Shown here piece by piece: positions 41,309 to 50,492 of a DNA stretch of 64,000 nt (the first letter of the stretch is position 1; each line of letters opens with the position of its first letter). The translations under genes and the position numbers were made by a program. The DNA is from Actinotalea caeni (GTDB taxonomy: Bacteria; Actinomycetota; Actinomycetes; Actinomycetales; Beutenbergiaceae). The notes beneath the pieces are model-generated. The model saw only the letters and a program-made list of their open reading frames with translations. It was not told the origin of the DNA and did not search any database. The stretch is taken from NCBI RefSeq assembly GCF_009733795.1, contig NZ_WNXX01000015.1:1-64000 (forward strand), in the 5' to 3' direction.

Positions 41309-41372
41309 GCGTCGAGCCTAGGTCGCCGCGCGCCGCCCCGGGTGGCGACGTCGTCCGCCGACGCCGTCGCGG

Positions 41373-41927
41373 TCAGGGTGCGAAGGTCGCCCGCAGCGCC
41401 TCGACGAGACCCGGGACGGCGTCGGGGGAGCCGCCCACGGCGTCGTCGCTGTCGTGGGCGCGGGTGCGCAGCGCGCACCACGACTCGCCCGTGCGCAGCA
41501 CCCCGACGGCGATCCGGACGTCCTGCCGCTGCGGGTGCTCCATGAGCTGCTCGACCGTCATGGCGTCGGCCTCGGCGGCCGCCTCGGGCGGCACGACGAT
41601 CCGCTCGACGACGACCGCGGCGCCGTCGACCGTCTCGGGCCAGGCGAGCTGGGCGAGCAGCTGCTCGAGGTCGTCGGCGCTCGGCAGCCCGTCCTGCTCG
41701 ATCGAGGTGAGGTGGTGCGGGTTGTCGCGCGCGAGCGCGAGCGCGTCCGACGGCAGCTGGTCGGCCAGCTCCGGGCTCCGCTCGACGGCGTCGTTGGTGC
41801 GCACGAGCGCGAACACGGCCACCGGGGCGTCCCAGCCGCCCCGCGCCACGTGCTGCTCGAGGTCGATCACGGCCAGGCGCAGGGCGCCCGCGCGGCCCGG
41901 GTCGGTGCTGTCGGTCTCGGCGTCCAC
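41373..41927 (-). CDS. PPA1309-family conserved actinobacterial protein
   Basis: A 184-residue protein with the PPA1309-family pattern: RLAVIDLEQHVARGGWD, FALVRTNDAV, SDALALARDNPHHLTSIEQD and the late VRIAVGVLRTGESWCALR. No catalytic motif is seen and the function is unknown. It usually lies next to UPF0182, as here (divergent). GTG 41927 is preceded directly by a 7-bp inverted repeat (41928-41944). CACGAT within it ends 6 bases before the GTG, suggesting a leaderless mRNA. Confidence 0.85.
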   Translation of the reverse strand: MDAETDSTDPGRAGALRLAVIDLEQHVARGGWDAPVAVFALVRTNDAVERSPELADQLPSDALALARDNPHHLTSIEQDGLPSADDLEQLLAQLAWPETVDGAAVVVERIVVPPEAAAEADAMTVEQLMEHPQRQDVRIAVGVLRTGESWCALRTRAHDSDDAVGGSPDAVPGLVEALRATFAP

Positions 41928-42054
41928 GCTGCCATCGTGGCAGCCGCGGCGGCGTGTGGGAAACTTCCGGGGCGGTTCCTGCGTTGCTCCAGGTGAGCAC
42001 GCACAGGGTGCTGCCCCGACGTCCCGCGCCGCTCACGGCGCCCCCGATCAAGAG

Positions 42055-45000
42055 GTGATCCCCATATCCGCAGAACGACGCCCGGCTGCCGGCGGCCGCC
42101 GTGGCGCCCTCATGCCCACCCTGTTCGTCGTCGCCGGCGTGGTGATCGCGTTCTTCGTGTTCTCCCGCTTCTGGACCGAGTGGCTGTGGTACTCGCAGGT
42201 CGGCTACAGCGACGTGCTGCGCACCGAGTGGCTCAGCCGGGGCGCGCTGTTCCTCCTCGGCGGCGCCGTGATGGCGGGTGCGATCTGGCTGAACCTGCGT
42301 CTCGCCTACCGCCACCGGCCGATGTACGTGCCGACGACGCCGCAGCAGCAGGATCTCGACCGGTACCGCGAGGCGTTCGAGCCGCTGCGGCGCGTGGTCT
42401 TCGTGGCCGGTCCGCTGGTCGCGGGGTTCTTCGCCGGCTCGGCCGCGAGCACGCAGTGGCAGACGATGCTGATGGCGCTCAACGGCGAGACGTTCGGGCA
42501 GGCGGACCCGATCCACGGCATCGACGTGTCGTTCTACGTGTTCACGCTGCCGTTCCTGCGGTTCGTGCTGTCGTTCCTCATGACGGTCACGTTCTTCTCG
42601 GCGGCCGTCGCGGTGTTCACCCACTACCTCTACGGCGGCCTGCAGATCGCCGGGCCGGGCCAGCGCATCAGCCGCGCCGCGCGCGTCCACGTCGCGGTGC
42701 TCGCCGGCATCTTCGTGCTGTTCATCGCCGCGAACTACTGGCTGGACCGGTACTCGATGCTCTCGACCAGCGGTGACCGCTGGGACGGCGCGTTCTACAC
42801 CGACGTCAACGCCGTGCTGCCCGCTCGGGCGATCCTCGCGGTCATCGGCGTGCTGGTGGCGGTGCTGTTCTTCTACGCCGGCGCGCGGGGCACCTGGCGG
42901 CTGCCGGCGATCGGCGTCTCGCTCATGGTCGTCTCCGGCATCCTGGCGGCCGGCGTCTACCCGGCCGTCGTGCAGGCGGTGCAGGTCAACCCGAACGCGC
43001 AGGCGCTCGAGGCGGAGTACCTGCAGCACAACATCGACGCCACCCGGGTCGCGTACGGGCTCGACGGCATCGAGACCGAGCCGTACGAGGCGCGTACCGA
43101 TGCCGAGGCGGGGCAGCTGCGCGAGGACGCCGAGTCGACGGCGTCGATCCGCCTGCTCGACCCCTCGATCGTGTCGCCGACGTTCCGGCAGCTGCAGCAG
43201 AACCGGCCGTACTACACCTTCACCGACCAGCTGTCGGTCGACCGGTACGAGATCGACGGCGAGCTCCAGGACACCGTGATCGCGGTGCGCGAGCTCAACA
43301 TGGCGCAGGTCGAGTCCAACTGGGTCAACGATCACACGGTCTACACCCACGGGTACGGCGTGGTCGCCGCCTACGGCAACACGGTCAACCCCGACGGCCG
43401 CCCGACGTTCTTCCAGTCGGGCATCCCGACGACGGGCGTGCTCGGCGAGTACGAGCCGCGCATCTACTTCGGCCCCAACGCACCCGACTACTCGATCGTC
43501 GGGGCACCCGAGGGCACGACGCCGTGGGAGCTCGACTACCCCGACGACGACGCCCCGAACGGCCAGCAGAACTACACCTACTCCGGTGACGGCGGCCCGT
43601 CGGTCGGCAACCTGTGGAACCAGCTGCTGTTCGCGGCCCGGTTCGGCAGCGAGCAGATCCTGTTCTCCGACCGCGTGACCTCGGAGTCGCAGATCCTGTT
43701 CCACCGCGACCCGCTCGAGCGCGTCGCCCGGGTGGCGCCGTACCTGACGCTGGAGAGCAAGGCCTACCCGGCCGTCGTCGACACCGACGGCGACGGCGTC
43801 CGCGAGGTCGTGTGGGTCGTCGACGCCTACACGACCAGCGACCACTACCCGTACGCGGAGCACCAGACGTTCGCGTCGGCGACGACCGACACGTTCACCG
43901 ACGCCCGCGCGTCGGAGTTCGCGATCCCGGACACGATCAACTACATCCGGAACTCGGTGAAGGCGGTCGTCAACGCCTACACCGGCGAGGTCACGCTGTA
44001 CGCGTGGGACCCCGAGGACCCGGTGCTGCAGACGTGGCAGAACGTGTTCCCGTCGACGCTCGCGCCGATCTCGGAGATCACGGGCGACCTCATGGGTCAC
44101 CTGCGCTACCCCGAGGACATGTTCAAGGTGCAGCGCGAGCTGCTGACCCGCTACCACGTGACCGACGCGGCGACGTTCTTCAGCGGCGGTGACTTCTGGA
44201 CGGTCCCGAACGACCCGGTGGCCAGCACCGACGTGGCACAGCCGCCGTACTACCTGACGCTGCAGATGCCAGGCCAGGAGGCGCCGTCCTTCTCGCTCAG
44301 CTCGAGCTTCATCATCAGCGGGCGGGAGGTGCTGACCGGCTTCCTCGCGGTCAACTCCGAGACCGGGAGCTCACCGGGCGAGGTCGACCCGGACTACGGC
44401 ACGCTGCGGCTGCTCGAGCTGCCGCGAGACCTCACGGTGCCGGGCCCCGGCCAGGTGCAGAACAACTTCAACTCCAACGCCGAGGTCGCCGAGCAGCTGA
44501 ACATCATCGCCCAGGGTGACTCCCGGGTGCTGCGCGGCAACCTGCTCACGCTGCCGGTCGGCGGCGGCGTGCTCTACGTGCAGCCGGTGTACGTGCAGTC
44601 GTCCGGTACGACGACGCTGCCGCTGCTTCGGCGCGTGCTGGTCGCGTTCGGTGACTCGGTCGGCTACGCGGCGACGCTCGACGAGGCGCTGAACCAGGTG
44701 TTCGGTGGCGACTCGGGTGCCGACGCCGGCGACGCCGACGTCGATCCGGAGGACCCGACCGACCCCGGCTCGGGCACGGGCGACGGCGACGACCTGGCGG
44801 CCGACGCCCAGCAGCGGCTGAGCGACGCGCTGGCCGACGCCGCGCAGGCGCTGGCCGACAGCGAGGCGGCGCTCGCCGACGGTGACTGGGCCGCCTACGG
44901 CGAGGCGCAGCAGCGGCTGCAGACCGCGCTGGAGGAGGCGCTCGCGGCGGAGGCGGAGATCTCCGGCGAGACGACGGGCGACGACACGGGCGACGGCACG

Positions 45001-45075
45001 ACCGGCGACACGGGCGACGGCACCACCGGCGACGCCGGCACCGACGCACCGGCCGACGACGGCGCCGAGGGCTGA
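42055..45075 (+). CDS. UPF0182 family large membrane protein
   Basis: About 1000 residues. Seven or so hydrophobic segments lie in the first ~310 residues (GALMPTLFVVAGVVIAFFVF; FWTEWLWYSQVGYSDV is the family signature). A large extracytoplasmic domain follows with YAYGLDGIE-like and LNQVFGG-type family regions. It ends in an acidic, Thr/Gly/Asp-rich tail with a coiled Gln/Ala segment. The function is unknown. The start is odd. GAGGTGATC (42052-42060), a near-perfect SD, precedes ATA (42064), in frame for (M)SAERRPAAGGRR, the usual kind of N-terminus. No ATG is there. GTG 42055 lies inside the SD, and ATG 42112 would cut the Arg-rich leader. Confidence 0.9.
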   Translation: MIPISAERRPAAGGRRGALMPTLFVVAGVVIAFFVFSRFWTEWLWYSQVGYSDVLRTEWLSRGALFLLGGAVMAGAIWLNLRLAYRHRPMYVPTTPQQQDLDRYREAFEPLRRVVFVAGPLVAGFFAGSAASTQWQTMLMALNGETFGQADPIHGIDVSFYVFTLPFLRFVLSFLMTVTFFSAAVAVFTHYLYGGLQIAGPGQRISRAARVHVAVLAGIFVLFIAANYWLDRYSMLSTSGDRWDGAFYTDVNAVLPARAILAVIGVLVAVLFFYAGARGTWRLPAIGVSLMVVSGILAAGVYPAVVQAVQVNPNAQALEAEYLQHNIDATRVAYGLDGIETEPYEARTDAEAGQLREDAESTASIRLLDPSIVSPTFRQLQQNRPYYTFTDQLSVDRYEIDGELQDTVIAVRELNMAQVESNWVNDHTVYTHGYGVVAAYGNTVNPDGRPTFFQSGIPTTGVLGEYEPRIYFGPNAPDYSIVGAPEGTTPWELDYPDDDAPNGQQNYTYSGDGGPSVGNLWNQLLFAARFGSEQILFSDRVTSESQILFHRDPLERVARVAPYLTLESKAYPAVVDTDGDGVREVVWVVDAYTTSDHYPYAEHQTFASATTDTFTDARASEFAIPDTINYIRNSVKAVVNAYTGEVTLYAWDPEDPVLQTWQNVFPSTLAPISEITGDLMGHLRYPEDMFKVQRELLTRYHVTDAATFFSGGDFWTVPNDPVASTDVAQPPYYLTLQMPGQEAPSFSLSSSFIISGREVLTGFLAVNSETGSSPGEVDPDYGTLRLLELPRDLTVPGPGQVQNNFNSNAEVAEQLNIIAQGDSRVLRGNLLTLPVGGGVLYVQPVYVQSSGTTTLPLLRRVLVAFGDSVGYAATLDEALNQVFGGDSGADAGDADVDPEDPTDPGSGTGDGDDLAADAQQRLSDALADAAQALADSEAALADGDWAAYGEAQQRLQTALEEALAAEAEISGETTGDDTGDGTTGDTGDGTTGDAGTDAPADDGAEG

Positions 45076-45133
45076 CCCGCGACGGGGTGCCGGCCGGACC
45101 GGCACCCCGTGGCCGGGCCCACAGGGCCTCGAT

Positions 45134-45162
45134 TTGCCCTTCTCGTCCTGGCCACGTAACCT
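45134..45162 (+). promoter_or_regulatory. Promoter of the initiator tRNA gene
   Basis: TTGCCC (45134-45139), a 17-base spacer and TAACCT (45157-45162), ending 11 bases before the first tRNA base. The fit to a housekeeping sigma promoter is good. Confidence 0.75.
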
Positions 45163-45173
45163 GGACGAGCCGA

Positions 45174-45250
45174 CGCGGGGTGGAGCAGTTCGGTAGCTCG
45201 CCGGGCTCATAACCCGGAGGTCGCGGGTTCAAATCCCGCCCCCGCCACCA
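45174..45250 (+). tRNA. Initiator tRNA-fMet (CAT anticodon)
   Basis: A 77-base cloverleaf with CCA encoded. The anticodon loop is CTCATAA on a stem ending GGG/CCC, the three G-C pairs that mark initiator tRNAs. The T loop is TTCAAAT. The acceptor arm is CGCGGGG against CCCCGCC, so position 1 (C) and 72 (C) do not pair. This is the initiator identity feature (usually C-A). The discriminator is A. It has its own promoter and terminator. Confidence 0.96.
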
Positions 45251-45252
45251 AG

Positions 45253-45290
45253 GACTCGGGCCCGGTCTTCACACAGACCGGGCCCGAGTC
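45253..45290 (+). terminator. Terminator of the tRNA-fMet gene
   Basis: GACTCGGGCCCGGTCT and its exact reverse complement form a 16-bp stem with loop TCACAC, two bases after CCA and followed by GTCTCTCC. It probably also ends the converging hydrolase transcript. Confidence 0.9.
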
Positions 45291-45313
45291 GTCTCTCCGC
45301 CCGCCGGCACGGC

Positions 45314-46159
45314 TCAGGCGCTGTGCTCGACGGCGATGCGTGCGATCTCGTGGGCGAGCGTCCGCGCGAGCAGGTCCGGCGCCGTCACGTGCGCGAGGTG
45401 GTCCTGACCGGGCAGGAGCGCGACGTCGTCGACGCCGAGCGCGGCGCGCACGCGCTCCAGCGCGCCTCCGTACGGCGGGCGGTGGCGGCTGAGCTCGCCC
45501 GCGACCAGGGCGACCGGGACACCGAGCGAGCGGTAGCCGGCCGGGTCGAGCGGGAACCGCTCGATCGCGCCGAGCTCCTCGGCCGACGGGACCGCGAGCT
45601 CGCGCAGCCGCGGCCACGCCGGTGTGCGCCGCAGCTGTGCGACGTGCTCGCGCGAGTAGCCGGACAGGTCGACGTCGATCATCTCCACCGCGGTGTCGAG
45701 GTCCTCCGCGGCGAGCGCCGCCCGCAGCCGGGGGAGCACGTGGTCGCCGAACGGGCGCGCGACCGGTTCGTAGAGCACCAGCGAGCGTGCGGGGGCACCG
45801 CGCCGCACCGCCTCGAGCGCGACGAGACCGCCGTAGCTGTGCGCGACGACGTCGGCCGGCTCGGCGATCCCGCGCAGCCAGGCCGTCAGGTCCTCGACCT
45901 CGAGGTCGAGCCCGTAGCCCGCCCCGGTGCCGGGTCCGGGCCGGCGGCCGCGTCGGCTCGGCACGAGGACCGGCCGCTCGGGCGCGATCGCCTCGGCGAC
46001 CGGCCGCCAGGCCTCGGCGTCGGCCATCACGCCGTGCACGACGACGACCGGTGCCCCGGCACCGGGCCGCGTCAGCGCCGCCAGGTCGCCGCGTGTCGTC
46101 CAGCCCAGCGCTCCCGGCCGGTCGGTCGTGGTCTGCTGATCGGTGCGGGTCTCGCCCAC
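45314..46159 (-). CDS. Alpha/beta-fold hydrolase
   Basis: A 281-residue serine hydrolase-like protein: VVVVHGVMADAEAWRPVA (oxyanion region), DVVAHSYGGLVALEAV (nucleophile Ser in HSYGG), VALVAGELS (acid loop) and LLPGQDHLAHVTAPDLLAR (catalytic His). It is not tied to a substrate by its neighbours. GTG 46159 follows GGAAGGA at 11 bases, and the longer open frame lacks better signals. About 225 bases separate it from the oxidase gene, and I see nothing specific there. Confidence 0.85.
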   Translation of the reverse strand: MGETRTDQQTTTDRPGALGWTTRGDLAALTRPGAGAPVVVVHGVMADAEAWRPVAEAIAPERPVLVPSRRGRRPGPGTGAGYGLDLEVEDLTAWLRGIAEPADVVAHSYGGLVALEAVRRGAPARSLVLYEPVARPFGDHVLPRLRAALAAEDLDTAVEMIDVDLSGYSREHVAQLRRTPAWPRLRELAVPSAEELGAIERFPLDPAGYRSLGVPVALVAGELSRHRPPYGGALERVRAALGVDDVALLPGQDHLAHVTAPDLLARTLAHEIARIAVEHSA

Positions 46160-46384
46160 GATGGTGCTCGTCCTTCCGTCGTCGTGCCGACCGTCTCGTC
46201 CGCGGCCGGTCGGTGCCCAGGGGTCGGTGACGCCACGGGCCCGGACCGGTGGGGCCGCCGGCTCCCTGGTGTCCGACGACGCAGCCGTCTCGAGCGTCAG
46301 GTCGCCCCTGGAACAGACCCGCGACCTGCTCGGTCGGCCCGTCGCCACTCCTGGCGTGACCCGTCGGGTGAGCACCGACGCCGG

Positions 46385-47629
46385 CTAGAGCACCAGCCGG
46401 TCGAGATAGGCGTTGCGGAAGACGCCGTCGGGGTCGGTGCGGGCGACGAGCTCGCGGAAGTGCGCGATCCGCGGGTACGCCGCCTCGATGCGCTCGCGGT
46501 CGGCGGCGAACCACTTGCCCCAGTGCGGGCGCGGGTCGTACGGCTCGAGCGCGCGCTCGAGCACCGGCAGCACCGCCCGCACGGCCTCGGGCTCACGGAA
46601 CCACGTGAAGTGGAACGCCACGACGTCACGCTCGTAGGCGGGGCTGAGCCAGAGGTCGTCGGCCGCCACGGTGCGGATCTCGGTGACCTGCAGCAGCGGC
46701 ACCAGCGCGTCCGCGATGCCGCGCAGGCTCTCGATCGCGGCGACCGCGTGCTCGCGGGGGAGCAGGTACTCGCTCTGGATCTCGGTGCCGTTGCTGGGCG
46801 TGAACCCCATGCGGAAGTGCGGCAGCCGGTCGTACCAGGGCCCGGGCACGCCCCGCTGCGCGGTCGCGTTGACGGCGTCGATGCCCATGATCGGGTGCTG
46901 GTCGGAGGTGGCGGGCGTGCCTCCGAAGGTGTCGGCCGGGGCGGCGTCGCCGCGGCTCTTGAACCACACCTGGTCGGTCGCTCGCGCGTCCCACCGGGTG
47001 AAGATGCTGACGCTGTGGGCGGCGGCGGTGATGTCGTCGAAGCGGTCGAGCACACTCGCCCAGGTGATGCCGTTGACGACGTCCTGACGCACCTGGAAGG
47101 TCGGCTCGACCTGCAGCCGCAGCCGGGCGACGACGCCGAGCGCGCCCAGCGCGACCACCGCACCGGGGAAGTCGGGGTCGCCGCGCTCGAGCCAGCGCAG
47201 CTCGCCGTCGGGCCCGATCAGCTCGACGGCGCCGACCGCCCCCGCCAGGCACGGCGTGCGGTTGCCGGAGCCGTGCGTCGCGGTCGCGACCGCGCCCGCG
47301 ACCGCGATGTGCGGCAACGAGGCCATCGCGGGCAGCGCGTAACCCGCCGCGTCGAGCTCGACGGCCACCGCGCCGTAGGTCTGCGAGCCGTTGACGACCG
47401 CGGTGCCGGTCGCCCCGTCGACCTCCAGCGGCAGCTGCACCTCGCGCAGCGTGATCAGGTCGCCGGGGGAGTCGGCGAGGTCGTGGAAGCTGTGCCGCGA
47501 GCCGAGCGCGCGGATGCGCGGAGCACGGGCGACCACCTCCTGCGCCTCCTCGAGGGTGCGCGGCACGTGCAGCCGCTGCGCGCCGAAGGTGTGGGTGCCT
47601 GCCCAGGTGGTGCCGATCGTCACGCGCAC
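46385..47629 (-). CDS. Alditol oxidase (AldO/xylitol oxidase family, covalent FAD)
   Basis: Oxidises the terminal CH2OH of sugar alcohols with O2, giving H2O2. The ~413-residue sequence follows Streptomyces AldO closely, from memory. FAD domain: RIRALGSRHSFHDLADSPGD (His for the histidyl-FAD bond), ASLPHIAVAGAVATATHGSG and VVALGALGVVARL. Substrate domain: GVPGPWYDRLPHFRMGFTPS, EIQSEYLLPREHAVAAI and PHWGKWF near the C-terminus. The start is GTG 47629 or GTG 47623. The latter has GATGAT 6 bases upstream. Confidence 0.88.
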   Translation of the reverse strand: MRVTIGTTWAGTHTFGAQRLHVPRTLEEAQEVVARAPRIRALGSRHSFHDLADSPGDLITLREVQLPLEVDGATGTAVVNGSQTYGAVAVELDAAGYALPAMASLPHIAVAGAVATATHGSGNRTPCLAGAVGAVELIGPDGELRWLERGDPDFPGAVVALGALGVVARLRLQVEPTFQVRQDVVNGITWASVLDRFDDITAAAHSVSIFTRWDARATDQVWFKSRGDAAPADTFGGTPATSDQHPIMGIDAVNATAQRGVPGPWYDRLPHFRMGFTPSNGTEIQSEYLLPREHAVAAIESLRGIADALVPLLQVTEIRTVAADDLWLSPAYERDVVAFHFTWFREPEAVRAVLPVLERALEPYDPRPHWGKWFAADRERIEAAYPRIAHFRELVARTDPDGVFRNAYLDRLVL

Positions 47630-47692
47630 ATCATCCCGACGAGCGCGCCGCGCGCCAACACGTCGGGCTCGGCGGGTCGTCGGGGACGGCGG

Positions 47693-48235
47693 TCACTGGG
47701 TGTGGCGCGCCACCCAGCGCAGCGCGGCCATGAGCGCGGCGCCGATCCCGACCAGCACGACGACGGCGAACCAGGGCGCTCGCGGCAGGCCGTCCATCGC
47801 CACGAACGACAGCCCGACCAGCCCCTGCACGACCAGCTGCACGACGACGAACGTGGCGCCCGTCCGCAGCAGCAGCCGCCCGTCGACCAGCCCGGCGACA
47901 CCGAGCGGACCGGTCAGCCGCACCGTCACGAGCGCGAGGTGGAGCGCCAGCACGAGCACCGCGCACGTGACGAGTCGCGGCTCGCCGGCCCAGACGACCG
48001 CGGCGGCGAGCAGCGTGAGGCCGGCGACCGTGGCCAGGTGCGACAGCACCACCAGGGCCGCCGCCGCCAGCAGCGGCACGACCCAGTCGCCGACGACCGG
48101 CGGCACGATCGCGACGAGCACGGCCCCCGCGAGCGCCCGCACCAGCCACGCGGGGACGCCGACGTCGAGGTCGATTCGCACCTGGGGTCGCGGCCGCCGT
48201 CGGGGAGCAGGTGTCAGCCAGCCGGTGAGGTTCAT
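47693..48235 (-). CDS. Small polytopic membrane protein, MoxR-operon end
   Basis: A 180-residue protein with five or six hydrophobic helices starting at about residue 28 (LVRALAGAVLVAIVPPVVGD, LLAAAALVVLSHLATVAGL, VTCAVLVLALHLALVTVRL and more). No motif is recognised. Its ATG overlaps the DUF58 stop by 4 bases (48232-48235), so it is a co-translated partner of the MoxR/DUF58 module. Confidence 0.75.
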   Translation of the reverse strand: MNLTGWLTPAPRRRPRPQVRIDLDVGVPAWLVRALAGAVLVAIVPPVVGDWVVPLLAAAALVVLSHLATVAGLTLLAAAVVWAGEPRLVTCAVLVLALHLALVTVRLTGPLGVAGLVDGRLLLRTGATFVVVQLVVQGLVGLSFVAMDGLPRAPWFAVVVLVGIGAALMAALRWVARHTQ

Positions 48236-49515
48236 CGCCGCGCTCCCTGCAGCCGCGCACGGGCGAGCACGTGCATCCCGACGTCGGGGTGGTCGGTCCA
48301 GGACACCAGCTCGACGCCGGCGCGACCGAGCGCACGCAGCCGCTGCCGACGCTCCAGCAGGACCAGCCGCAGCGCGGTGTCCTGGAACCCGTTGAGGAAG
48401 GCGGTCCGCACCGGCGGCAGGGTGTCGACGGCGACCACGCGGTGACCGAGCGCACGCCACTGCCGCGCCATCCGGGACGCCTCGTCGTCGAGGAACGTCG
48501 AGCACAGCACGACGAGCGCGCCGGAGGGCAGCTGCGGGGCGCGGCGACGCTTGTCGGGCCAGCCCTCGGGCGCGACACGCACCAGGCGCTGCGCGATCCG
48601 CTCCCACTGGTGCCGCCCGCCCGCGGGCGGGACCGGGCGCCGTCGGCGGCCGAGGTCGTCGAGCCCGACCCGGTCGCCCGCGTCGAGGTAGGCGCGCGCG
48701 ATCGTCGCCGCCGCCTGCCGGGCGAGGTCGAGCGAGGTGATCTCGTCCATCCGGATGTCGGCGCCGCCGGCCCACGCCGAGACGTCCTCCCCGACGTCGT
48801 CGCGCGAGTCGACGACGACCATGACGGTCGCGTCCGCCGTCGCGAACGTGCGGCGGGCGTACAGCGTCCCCAGCCTCCCGGTGCGGACGTCGAGCGAGCG
48901 GCGCGCGCTCACCCGCCAGTCGACGCGACGGATCCGGTCGCCCGGTGCGAACTCGTGGACGTCGTGGAACTCGTAGCCGTCGCCGACGCGGCGCGAGGTG
49001 TGGCCGCCGGTGAGCCCCGCCAGCCGGAACGGCAGCGGCAGCTCGCGCAGCGGGCGCGTGGCGGGGTGCACCGCGAGCTCGACCGGTCCCGTGCGGGTCG
49101 GGGGAGCGACGAGCACGCCGCCGAACGACTCGGTCATCGCGTCGACGCGGAACATCCGGTGCACGCCGGTGCGCGAGGTCCGCAGCGAGAGCCCCACCTC
49201 ACGCGGCCGGTCGCCGGCGACGAGTGCCTCCTGCGACCGGTAGCCCTGCGTCGACACCCGCAGCAGCACGGCCTCGGTGCCAGGCGCGACGTCGACGTGC
49301 GCGACGGCGGTGACCTCGCCCGTCTCGTGCCGCCCGGTCGTCGTCCGCACCACGACGCGGGCGCCGCGCTCGGGTCGGTGCGCGGCCGCCCACACCGCGG
49401 TGACCAGCAGCGGCACCGCGAGCACGGCGACGTCCGGACGCCCCGCCGCGACGCCGAGCGCGAGCACGGTCACCGCGGTGAACCCCGCGGCGGCACCGCC
49501 CGCGGTGAGGATCAC
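48232..49515 (-). CDS. DUF58 domain protein with vWA-like region
   Basis: A 427-residue protein with two N-terminal transmembrane helices (about 5-40), a beta-rich region, and the DUF58 core GDGYEFHDVHEFAPGDRIRR followed by VDWRVSARR. The C-terminal half is von Willebrand A-like (VMVVVDSRDDVGE as the metal-site strand). DUF58 proteins pair with MoxR ATPases and are thought to be assembled or activated by them. It overlaps MoxR upstream (GTGA, 49512-49515) and the membrane protein downstream by 4 bases each. Confidence 0.87.
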   Translation of the reverse strand: MILTAGGAAAGFTAVTVLALGVAAGRPDVAVLAVPLLVTAVWAAAHRPERGARVVVRTTTGRHETGEVTAVAHVDVAPGTEAVLLRVSTQGYRSQEALVAGDRPREVGLSLRTSRTGVHRMFRVDAMTESFGGVLVAPPTRTGPVELAVHPATRPLRELPLPFRLAGLTGGHTSRRVGDGYEFHDVHEFAPGDRIRRVDWRVSARRSLDVRTGRLGTLYARRTFATADATVMVVVDSRDDVGEDVSAWAGGADIRMDEITSLDLARQAAATIARAYLDAGDRVGLDDLGRRRRPVPPAGGRHQWERIAQRLVRVAPEGWPDKRRRAPQLPSGALVVLCSTFLDDEASRMARQWRALGHRVVAVDTLPPVRTAFLNGFQDTALRLVLLERRQRLRALGRAGVELVSWTDHPDVGMHVLARARLQGARR

Positions 49516-50492
49516 CGGCGGCCCACCGTCGCAGGGCCGGGGACCTCGTCGAGCATCCGGGTGACCAGATCGGCCGGCTGCACCCCGGAGGCCCACGCGG
49601 CCGGGGTCAGCGTCAGCCGGTGCGCGAGCGCGGGCACCGCGATCGACTTGACGTCCTCGGGCGTGACGAACGCGCGCCCCGAGAGCACGGCGACCGCGCG
49701 CGAGACCAGCAGGAGCGCCTGCGACCCGCGCGGCGAGGCACCCACCTCGACCGCCTCGAGGTCGCGGGTCGCGGCGGCGAGGTCGACGCAGTAGCGCACG
49801 ACGTCGTCGTCGACCGTGACCGTCTCGACGCCGGCCTGCATCGCCAGCACGGTGTCGGCGTCGACGACCTGCTCGACGCTCGCCTCGTCGCGCCGCCGTG
49901 CGAGGCGGCGCAGCAGCACGTCGACCTCGCCCTCGACGCTGGGGTAGCCGACCCCGATGCGCACCATGAACCGGTCGAGCTGCGCCTCGGGCAGCGGGTA
50001 GGTGCCCTCGTACTCGACGGGGTTCGAGGTCGCCAGCACGTGGAACGGCCGCGGCAGCGGGTACGAGCGCCCCTCGACCGTCACCTGCCGCTCCGCCATC
50101 GCCTCCAGCAGGGCCGACTGGGTCTTCGGCGCCGTCCGGTTGATCTCGTCCGCCAGGAACAGCCCCGTGAACACCGGGCCGGCGCGGAACGTGAACTCCG
50201 AGGTGGCCGGGTCGTAGGCGTAGGAGCCGGTGATGTCGGCCGGCAGCAGGTCGGGCGTGCACTGCAGCCGCCGGAACTCCAGCCCGAGCGCCCCCGCGAG
50301 GCACCGGGCGGCGAGGGTCTTGCCCAGCCCGGGCACGTCCTCGAGCAGCACGTGGCCGCCGGCGAGGACCGCGGCGAGCGCCGTCCGCAGCGGCTGTTCC
50401 ATGCCGACGATCACGGTGCCGACCTGGCGCAGCACCTCCTGACCGAGCCGGGTCACCTCCTCGACGGGCAGCGGTGCGGTGTCGGTGCTCAT
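49512..50492 (-). CDS. MoxR-family AAA+ ATPase
   Basis: A 326-residue MoxR chaperone-like ATPase. Walker A is VPGLGKT (53-59) and Walker B is LFLADEINRT (111-120), followed by KTQSALLEAM, sensor 1 VLATSNPVEYEGTYPLPEAQ and the arginine finger region LDRFM. The C-terminal lid has SPRGSQALL. It is thought to remodel the vWA/DUF58 partner encoded next. It overlaps both neighbours by 4 bases. Confidence 0.93.
   Translation of the reverse strand: MSTDTAPLPVEEVTRLGQEVLRQVGTVIVGMEQPLRTALAAVLAGGHVLLEDVPGLGKTLAARCLAGALGLEFRRLQCTPDLLPADITGSYAYDPATSEFTFRAGPVFTGLFLADEINRTAPKTQSALLEAMAERQVTVEGRSYPLPRPFHVLATSNPVEYEGTYPLPEAQLDRFMVRIGVGYPSVEGEVDVLLRRLARRRDEASVEQVVDADTVLAMQAGVETVTVDDDVVRYCVDLAAATRDLEAVEVGASPRGSQALLLVSRAVAVLSGRAFVTPEDVKSIAVPALAHRLTLTPAAWASGVQPADLVTRMLDEVPGPATVGRR

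Noticed and set aside
45174-45250. tRNA-fMet as an integration site for a mobile element
   Set aside because: No integrase, direct repeat of the tRNA 3' end, or change in base composition nearby.
41212-48445. Other long shadow frames opposite UPF0182 and across 45.3-48.4 kb on the plus strand
   Set aside because: They cross several real genes, tRNA-flanking DNA and stop regions, and have low-complexity Arg/Ala/Gly composition.
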